Assembly (NCBI GenBank): GCA_015661465.1
Contig: DQVZ01000160.1
Coordinates: 1 to 11,573, forward strand
Length of the DNA stretch: 11,573 nucleotides
Direction: 5' to 3'
From: Aquifex aeolicus
GTDB lineage: Bacteria; Aquificota; Aquificia; Aquificales; Aquificaceae
Positions within the stretch are counted from its first letter, which is position 1; each line of letters begins with the position of its first letter. The position numbers and the translations under genes were made by a program. The notes beneath the pieces were generated by a model that saw nothing but the letters and a program-made list of their open reading frames with translations, was not told where the DNA came from and made no database searches. This document shows, one piece after another, positions 6,623-11,573 of this stretch.

Positions 6623-6649
6623 TAAAAAAGTTATTCGGAGGTCGAAAAA

Positions 6650-7537
6650 ATGGCTATTCTGATGAGTATACTTATTCTGTTTTTTACGGCAGTATCTTTC
6701 GGAGAGATAAGACTTATATCTCCTGAAGAACTAAACAATATGCTGAAAAAGGAAAAGAATCTTGTTATACTCGATTTGAGAAGAAGTATAAAGGATTATT
6801 GGAAAGAACATATTCCGGGAGCTCAGTGGATACACTTTGAAGCGTTTAGGTTCCCAAATAATGGAAAACCTGCATTTTTTATTCCCGTCGAGATATTTAT
6901 TGAAAAGCTGGAAAAATTAGGAATAGACAGAAATACGAAGGTTGTCCTCTATGACGCTGAGGGAAGTTTTATTCCCTTTTACGTAGCTTGGGGATTGGAC
7001 TACATATCCCATCCCGAAATATACGTACTCCACGGAGGATTTAATCACTGGAAAGATAAAGACCTGCCCACTACAAAAGATTATCCCAAAGTCAAACCTA
7101 AAAGCTATGAGACTTACAAGATAAATGAAGAAATTAGAGCAGATTTATCTTATGTTAAAAAATCTTTAATGAATAAGAACGTTATATTTCTTGATGCAAG
7201 GACACCCGAACTCTATGAAGGAAAAGCCGGATTTTGGAAAAGATTGGGTCACATAAAAGGTGCAGTAAACAGGTTCTGGAAACAGGATTTTGAAGAGAGG
7301 GTAAATAAATACGGAAAAAGGTATTATCTTTTAAAACCGAAAGAAGATATAAGCCTTTTCTATGAAAGTTTAGGAATAGGTAAAGGAAAAGAGGTTATAC
7401 TGTACTGCGGACAAGGATTGATGTCTGGAGCTACCTACTATGTTATTAAGTACTACCTAAGTTTAACGGATAAGGTAAGGCTTTACGATGGTTCCTGGAA
7501 CGAATATTCCCAAACAAGCTTGCCAAAGGAACCGTAA
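6650..7537 (+). CDS. Secreted tandem-domain rhodanese (sulfurtransferase)
   Basis: A 295-aa two-domain rhodanese with an N-terminal hydrophobic signal (residues 2-18, likely cleavage near VSFG), so it should act in the periplasm. The N-terminal domain (about 20-145) has the fold landmarks LVILDLRR and VLHGGFNHWKD but Asp102 in YDAEG where the catalytic cysteine would sit, so it is non-catalytic. The C-terminal domain (about 160-290) has VIFLDART and the active loop CGQGLMSG with Cys253, then the rhodanese signature YDGSWNEYS. Such enzymes move sulfane sulfur from thiosulfate or persulfides to acceptors. The loop differs from the CRxGxR of classical thiosulfate sulfurtransferases, so the donor may differ. 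The ATG has GGAGG eight bases upstream. Position right after the sox block suggests sulfur processing, though a separate promoter is possible. Confidence 0.88.
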   Translation: MAILMSILILFFTAVSFGEIRLISPEELNNMLKKEKNLVILDLRRSIKDYWKEHIPGAQWIHFEAFRFPNNGKPAFFIPVEIFIEKLEKLGIDRNTKVVLYDAEGSFIPFYVAWGLDYISHPEIYVLHGGFNHWKDKDLPTTKDYPKVKPKSYETYKINEEIRADLSYVKKSLMNKNVIFLDARTPELYEGKAGFWKRLGHIKGAVNRFWKQDFEERVNKYGKRYYLLKPKEDISLFYESLGIGKGKEVILYCGQGLMSGATYYVIKYYLSLTDKVRLYDGSWNEYSQTSLPKEP

Positions 7538-7594
7538 TTCTTTCTATTGTTCTTTCTCATATTCTTCTCACAAAAAAGGAGGTATATTTGAGAC

Positions 7595-7987
7595 ATGAAG
7601 GTTTTTACCCTCAGAGAGGCAAGAGAGCTTTTGATAAAGATAAAACCTATTGCTGAAGACATAAGACTAAAGAAGGAAGAATTAAGAAATCTTTACGAAG
7701 AGCTATCTTCTCAAGAAGATGAACTTGAACAAATGTACCTGAAGACCAAGATCAAGGAGATAGAAGCTCAGATAAAAAGACACCTTGCACGCATAGAGGA
7801 GCTGGGAGGAGTTATAAAGGGGATTGAACCTCTGCTTGTGGACTTTCTTTCGGAATATAACGGAAGGTATATATGGCTTTGCTGGAAGGAAGATGAAGAA
7901 ACCATAATGTACTGGCATGAACTCAGTGAAGGTTTTGCGGGAAGAAAACCTGTAAAAGAGTTAGAAAAATCAGAACAACTTTTCTAA
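7595..7987 (+). CDS. DUF2203-family small protein
   Basis: This 130-aa cytosolic protein matches the DUF2203 pattern: an N-terminal MKVFTLREARELLIKIKP, a long charged coiled coil (about 15-68), then GGVIKGIEPLLVDF (72-85), a strand ending WLCWKEDEE (94-102) and the closing YWHELSEGFAGRKPV (106-120). The family is common in thermophiles and has no assigned function that I can name. The start ATG is 11 bases after AGGAGGT, rather long; the nearer TTG at 7588 is out of frame. There is no signal peptide, so it is unlikely to be a Sox component despite the shared strand. Its last 18 bases overlap the end of the convergent lytic transglycosylase gene. Confidence 0.85.
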   Translation: MKVFTLREARELLIKIKPIAEDIRLKKEELRNLYEELSSQEDELEQMYLKTKIKEIEAQIKRHLARIEELGGVIKGIEPLLVDFLSEYNGRYIWLCWKEDEETIMYWHELSEGFAGRKPVKELEKSEQLF

Positions 7988-7992
7988 TTTTT
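7961..7992. terminator. AT-rich hairpin in convergent gene overlap, possible bidirectional terminator
   Basis: TTAGAAAA (7961-7968) pairs with TTTTCTAA (7980-7987) across an 11-base loop and is followed by five T on the plus strand. On the minus strand the stem is followed by CTCTTTT. It spans the stop codons of the two convergent genes, the right place for a shared terminator. The stem has one G-C pair, so it would be weak at high growth temperature. A competing pairing, TCAGAA (7970-7975) with TTCTGA (7991-7996), also exists. Confidence 0.3.
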
Positions 7993-9589
7993 CTGAGTAA
8001 ATGTAGTAGTTATATAATACTTTTTTTGTGTAATTCTTTGTCTCGGAATAGGGGATAAGTTCTATAAATAGAAAGTCATCATCATACCTTTTCCATTGAC
8101 TTACAGCACTTTGCCCGGCGTTGTAGGAAGCGATAACCCTTACCATATCTCCGTTCCAGTAATCATAAAGAAATGCCAGGTACGCTGTTCCCAAAAGGAT
8201 ATTCGTGTAAGGTTCAAAGATATTATCCAGCTTTATCCCTAAACGTTTAGCTTTCCATTTTGCTGTAAAATCCATGAGTTGCATAAGTCCTTTTGCTCCA
8301 GATGCAGAAACGGCGTAAATATCAAAAAGGCTTTCTTGCCGCATAACTGCGTAGATTAACGCCTTAGGGACCTTGAATCTTTTTGAAACCCGATTTACGA
8401 TTTCTTCGAATGGTGTAGGATGGGATACGTACCTGTATATATCCGAACTAACACCGTATTTGTTGACGGAAAGTCTTATAGAGGTGTACGGGTCTATATC
8501 CTGTAAAAGCAGTATATCTCCCGTTGTAATCTTTTCCTTATTTTTAAAAGCTTCATACCTCATGTAGTTGAGAAATCCAAGGTCATAAATTTTTTTTAAC
8601 TCAAAGTAGAGGTTAGGAGAATGTACATCAACTAGGGTAATAGGTTTGTAAACCTTTAACCCTAAAAAGAGTTTAGCAACTGCTCCGTAAAAGTTATCGT
8701 ACCGAGATGTTTCTCTTAAGTACCTAAGGGCTATATCCCTGTTGCCCAGGTTCAACTCTGTTTTAAAGAGCCAGAAAAGCCTCTTAGCTTTGTCTGTATC
8801 ATTTTCGGGTGAATACGCTTTAAGATATTCCCTTGCCTTTTTATAGTCTTTTAAAGCAAAGTAGGCAATACCCAAATAAAAATTAGATTCCGAATAAGTA
8901 CTTTTTTCTAAAACTTCAATACCTTTACTTATAAATCCTCTCTCCAAAAGTTCTCTGCCCAGAATATAGAAAAGATATGGGTTATTCTCTTTTTCTACAA
9001 ACTTTTCAGCTTGAGAATACTTATTCAGTTTCAGATAAGCGTATATTAAAAATTGTTTCGCTTTATCCTCTTGACAATGTAGTAAAACCTTTTCAGATTT
9101 TCCATATTCTTTTAGTCTGTATAGGGATACACCTATTAAATGGCAATCCTTTGAAAGCTTTAAAACATATTTGTACTTTTTATTTTTAAAAAGTCTCTTA
9201 GCTATTTTTTCCCTTTCATCTTGTGAGAATTTAAATTTATCTAAATGTTCTATGAAGATTTCTGGATAATTTATAATTAATGTTTTGGGATTCAAGCCTA
9301 AGTATTTGTAAATTTCAAAAAGATTTTTCACCTGACTGTAGGGTATATTACTTATATCGAGTTTTCGTATTAAACGTAGAGCTTCTTCTTTATCAGTTTT
9401 ATAAACCTTTTGAAGGAGAAAAAGAATAACCTCATTTCTAAAAGGGGCAGTAGGATAATCTTCGATTAATTTTTTAGCAAGTTCAATACTTCTATTTTCC
9501 AAAAATTTTCTATAAAGTTCGTATTTTTCAGATATTCCTCCAAATAAAAGTGAGATAAAAAAGAAAATAACCCAAACAGTTTTCTTCAT
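7970..9589 (-). CDS. slt: Slt70-like lytic transglycosylase with TPR-like superhelix
   Basis: A 539-aa exported murein lytic transglycosylase that cleaves the MurNAc-GlcNAc bond to give 1,6-anhydro ends. A Sec signal (MKKTVWVIFFFISLLFGG) is followed by about 350 residues of alpha-helical, TPR-like repeats (for example YSESNFYLGIAYFALKDYKK at 232-251), as in the U-domain of Slt70. The catalytic SLT domain occupies about 395-530: Glu419 in AVMRQES, GAKGLMQLM at 431-439, VIASYNAG at 485-492 and PYSETKNY at 513-520. All key residues are present. Its ATG overlaps the stop of the upstream ymdB gene as ATGA, with GAGG about ten bases upstream inside that gene, so the two are co-translated. Compared with E. 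coli Slt70 it is about 100 residues shorter, mainly in the helical part. Confidence 0.9.
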   Translation of the reverse strand: MKKTVWVIFFFISLLFGGISEKYELYRKFLENRSIELAKKLIEDYPTAPFRNEVILFLLQKVYKTDKEEALRLIRKLDISNIPYSQVKNLFEIYKYLGLNPKTLIINYPEIFIEHLDKFKFSQDEREKIAKRLFKNKKYKYVLKLSKDCHLIGVSLYRLKEYGKSEKVLLHCQEDKAKQFLIYAYLKLNKYSQAEKFVEKENNPYLFYILGRELLERGFISKGIEVLEKSTYSESNFYLGIAYFALKDYKKAREYLKAYSPENDTDKAKRLFWLFKTELNLGNRDIALRYLRETSRYDNFYGAVAKLFLGLKVYKPITLVDVHSPNLYFELKKIYDLGFLNYMRYEAFKNKEKITTGDILLLQDIDPYTSIRLSVNKYGVSSDIYRYVSHPTPFEEIVNRVSKRFKVPKALIYAVMRQESLFDIYAVSASGAKGLMQLMDFTAKWKAKRLGIKLDNIFEPYTNILLGTAYLAFLYDYWNGDMVRVIASYNAGQSAVSQWKRYDDDFLFIELIPYSETKNYTKKVLYNYYIYSEKLEKLF

Positions 9590-10368
9590 AGAAACCTCTT
9601 TATCCTTTCTATACTTTTAGTCTTACCCGTTGTTTCATCCAAGTCAACTAGAATTGCGTTTAAAACGATTTCCCCTTTATCTTCTACTTCAAATCTCCTC
9701 GGAAGACCTGTAAGAAATTTTTCTATAGGTTCTTTCGGTTTCATACCAATAGCTGAGTACCACACCCCAGTCATTCCTACATCTGACACGTATCCCGTTC
9801 CCTTTTTAAGTATAAGCTCATCAGCAGTTGGCACATGGGTATGTGTTCCATAAACTAGGGATGCTCTCCCGTCTACGTATATACCGAACGCCCATTTTTC
9901 GGATGTTGCTTCCGCATGGAAGTCTACTATTACTAAATTTGTTTCTCTAGAAACCTCCTCATAGATTTTGTCGAAAACCTTAAAGGGATTTTCCAGATTA
10001 TAATCCATAAATACCCTACCCATCAGGTTTATTACCGCAAACTTTATACCGTTTTTCTTAAAGACTCCGTATCCCCTACCGGGAACTCCTTCAGGATAGT
10101 TTGCCGGTCTGAGGAGGTTTTCAGTATCATCTATAAACTGGTAAATTTCCTTTTTATCCCATATGTGATTTCCCGAAGTCATTATATCTACACCCATATC
10201 CATAAGCTCCTCGTAAACTTTCCTGGTTAATCCAAATCCACCGGCAGCATTTTCTACGTTAGCTATAACTACATCATAAGCTATTTCCTCCTTAAGCTTG
10301 GGCAAGAATTCCCTTAAAGCTTTTCTCCCCGGTTTTCCGATGATATCTCCGATTGCTAAGATTCTCAT
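9586..10368 (-). CDS. ymdB: YmdB/TIGR00282-type metallophosphoesterase
   Basis: The 260-aa cytosolic protein has the full metal-binding set of the YmdB family: Asp8 in GDIIGKPG, Glu39-Asn40 in NVENAAGG, Asn67-His68 in SGNHIWD, His151 in DFHAEATSEK, and His176/His178 in GTHTHVPT. Length and motif order match the family throughout. Bacillus YmdB hydrolyses 2',3'-cyclic nucleotides and affects RNA turnover and biofilm choice; the substrate here is unknown. The ATG lacks a clear Shine-Dalgarno sequence and follows a 77-bp gap after recN that has a weak promoter-like pair. Its stop overlaps the start of the lytic transglycosylase by four bases, an odd partner for an RNA-linked phosphodiesterase. 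Confidence 0.92.
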   Translation of the reverse strand: MRILAIGDIIGKPGRKALREFLPKLKEEIAYDVVIANVENAAGGFGLTRKVYEELMDMGVDIMTSGNHIWDKKEIYQFIDDTENLLRPANYPEGVPGRGYGVFKKNGIKFAVINLMGRVFMDYNLENPFKVFDKIYEEVSRETNLVIVDFHAEATSEKWAFGIYVDGRASLVYGTHTHVPTADELILKKGTGYVSDVGMTGVWYSAIGMKPKEPIEKFLTGLPRRFEVEDKGEIVLNAILVDLDETTGKTKSIERIKRFL

Positions 10369-10396
10369 AGTATACTCATTTTAAATGTGGAAAAAA

Positions 10397-10427
10397 ACTA
10401 TAAGATATGTAAGCGATGAGAAGTAAA
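10397..10427 (-). promoter_or_regulatory. Weak minus-strand promoter candidate for ymdB-slt
   Basis: On the minus strand TTTACT (complement of 10422-10427) and TATAGT (complement of 10397-10402) are 19 bases apart, a little wide for a sigma-70 pair. A transcript would start near 10390 and have about a 20-nt leader without a Shine-Dalgarno sequence. Read-through from recN is an alternative, since the recN stop is only 77 bases upstream and no GC-rich hairpin intervenes. Confidence 0.25.
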
Positions 10428-10445
10428 GGTTATAGGGCACCTTTT

Positions 10446-11573
10446 TTAAACAGCCTCAGCTTTCCGGAAAAACTCCAATAATTCTCTAGCACCCTCTAAA
10501 GTTTTTTGACTCTTTAATCCCATGAGTCTTGCAACTTCTTCGAGCTTTTCCTTTGGAGATAGTTCTTTAACTTCTATGTAAGGCTTACCATCTATGAACT
10601 TCTTTTCCGTTTTGAAGTTATAATCACCTGCTGCACACAAAGTAGCTGAATGAGTAATTACAATCACCTGCATTCTTTTGGCAAGTTCTTTAAGGAATTT
10701 CGCTACTCTCAGTGAGGTTTCACCACTTATTCCTATATCGACTTCATCAAAAATATAAGTTTCACTCGCCGGCAGTATAATGGATAGAGCTAAGAATAAT
10801 CTGGATAATTCTCCCCCTGAAACAACTTCGTTAAGAGGCCTAAAGTCCTTCCCGTAAGAAGAAAACATAAACTTAACTCTATCCACACCAAATCTTGTGG
10901 GTTCTCCCCTTTCCAAGTGAACTTTCAATTGAGCCCTTTCAAGATTTAATTCTTTCAAAATATTAGATATTCTTTCCTCCAAATCTTTAGATTTTTCTTT
11001 TCTTTTTAAGGAGATTTTCTTAGCTAATGTAAAATACTTCTCTTTTAACTCTTTAACTTCACTTTCGAGTTTATCTTCATAAAACTCAAACTTTAAATTT
11101 TCTTCAAGTTCTTTCTTAAACTCCTGAACTTCCTTTAAGATTTCGGGATAACTCCTTTTATATTTCTCCTCAAGTCTTTGAATCATGTAAAGTTTTTCAT
11201 TTATTTCATTTATTTCTTCTTCAGTAATATTAGGCTCTTCCTGACGAAGAGTATTGTAAATATCGTAAATTTCCTCTTTTAACAAATTAACCTTTTCTAA
11301 AGCTTCTTTGTATTTATTTGAAAAGTTTGCAATTCTGGACAAACTTTTGGATATAATTCCTAAATTTTCATAAACAGAGCCTTCATTATGCATCAATAAA
11401 CCGTAAATTTCATAAAGATTTCTTTTAATCTTTTCAAGATTAGTTATATCCTCGGCTACCTTCTTCAATTCTTCATACTCTTCTAAAGATATTCCTACTT
11501 CTTCCAATTCTTTTACTCTGAATTCCAGATAATCTCTTTTCTGTAATATTTCTTCTCTTTTCTTTTTGAGTTC
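10446..11573 (-). CDS. recN: RecN DNA repair ATPase, C-terminal 375 residues (runs off window)
   Basis: RecN is an SMC-like ATPase that gathers broken DNA ends for recombinational repair. The reading frame stays open to the window edge, so the true start and the N-terminal Walker A half lie beyond 11573; a TTG at 11505-11507 is not a real start because family-like sequence (RDYLEFRVKELEEVGI) continues upstream of it. In the visible fragment, residues 1-200 are a lysine/glutamate-rich coiled coil with the family stretch NEKLYMIQRLEEKYKRSYPE. Then come RFGVDRVKFMFS, the ABC signature VSGGELSR (251-258), Walker B with D-loop region IFDEVDIGISG (274-284), and the switch histidine in VITHSA (305-310). 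The C-terminal half therefore looks intact. It ends EAV, 77 bp before ymdB on the same strand. Confidence 0.93.
   Translation of the reverse strand, partial: ELKKKREEILQKRDYLEFRVKELEEVGISLEEYEELKKVAEDITNLEKIKRNLYEIYGLLMHNEGSVYENLGIISKSLSRIANFSNKYKEALEKVNLLKEEIYDIYNTLRQEEPNITEEEINEINEKLYMIQRLEEKYKRSYPEILKEVQEFKKELEENLKFEFYEDKLESEVKELKEKYFTLAKKISLKRKEKSKDLEERISNILKELNLERAQLKVHLERGEPTRFGVDRVKFMFSSYGKDFRPLNEVVSGGELSRLFLALSIILPASETYIFDEVDIGISGETSLRVAKFLKELAKRMQVIVITHSATLCAAGDYNFKTEKKFIDGKPYIEVKELSPKEKLEEVARLMGLKSQKTLEGARELLEFFRKAEAV

Noticed and set aside
10391..10404. AAAACTATAAGA near ymdB resembles the sequence at the edge of the sox palindrome (93-104).
   Set aside because: The copy lacks the second palindrome arm and lies in low-complexity AT-rich DNA, so it does not support a shared operator.
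11505..11507. TTG as the start of a 353-aa protein.
   Set aside because: The frame stays open to the window edge and the upstream residues match RecN, so this is an internal leucine of a gene cut by the window.
1..11573. CRISPR arrays, tRNA or rRNA genes, insertion sequences, phage or attachment sites, riboswitches.
   Set aside because: No regularly spaced repeats, cloverleaf-like segments, transposase motifs or known aptamer-like conserved leaders were seen. Nearly all bases are coding and spacers are short.

Overview
The window looks like a chromosomal segment from a thermophilic, sulfur-oxidising bacterium. The best fit is an Aquificales-type organism (Aquifex/Hydrogenobacter-like). This is an inference from three things: the gene content (a Sox thiosulfate-oxidation cluster), lysine/glutamate/isoleucine-rich proteins with AGA/AGG and ATA codons throughout, and tightly packed genes with strong GGAGG ribosome sites separated by very AT-rich spacers. 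No database search was possible, so genus and species are not claimed.

Bases 1-152 are an AT-only-looking control region. It holds a perfect TATAAT box, a 17-bp perfect palindrome just upstream of it, and a phased 9-bp direct repeat. Bases 153-6558 are a single-strand operon-like block: soxW (periplasmic thioredoxin), soxY and soxZ (sulfur carrier), soxA and soxX (c-type cytochromes that load thiosulfate onto SoxY), soxB (Mn-type sulfate thiohydrolase), two small paralogous DUF302-like proteins, and a SoxH-like metallo-beta-lactamase-fold protein. From soxB onward the genes overlap by 4, 4 and 1 bases, so the two DUF302-like genes and soxH are translationally coupled to soxB. No soxCD is present, so within this window the sulfane sulfur left on SoxYZ has no classical oxidase.

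After a 91-bp AT-rich spacer with promoter-like features comes a secreted two-domain rhodanese (6650-7537). It may belong to the same sulfur-handling programme, as a separate transcript. A small DUF2203-family protein follows (7595-7987).

The right third is on the minus strand and is housekeeping: a truncated-in-window recN (DNA repair ATPase, C-terminal part), a YmdB/TIGR00282 metallophosphoesterase, and a Slt70-like lytic transglycosylase that overlaps ymdB by 4 bases. The transglycosylase and the DUF2203 gene converge and overlap by 18 bases over an AT-rich hairpin.

The least explained part is the soxB-DUF302-DUF302-soxH module. Its two DUF302-like proteins, one membrane-anchored and one exported, keep a cysteine pair at identical spacing. 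SoxX is predicted to be a lipoprotein. Together these suggest a membrane-tethered variant of a soxCD-less Sox system.
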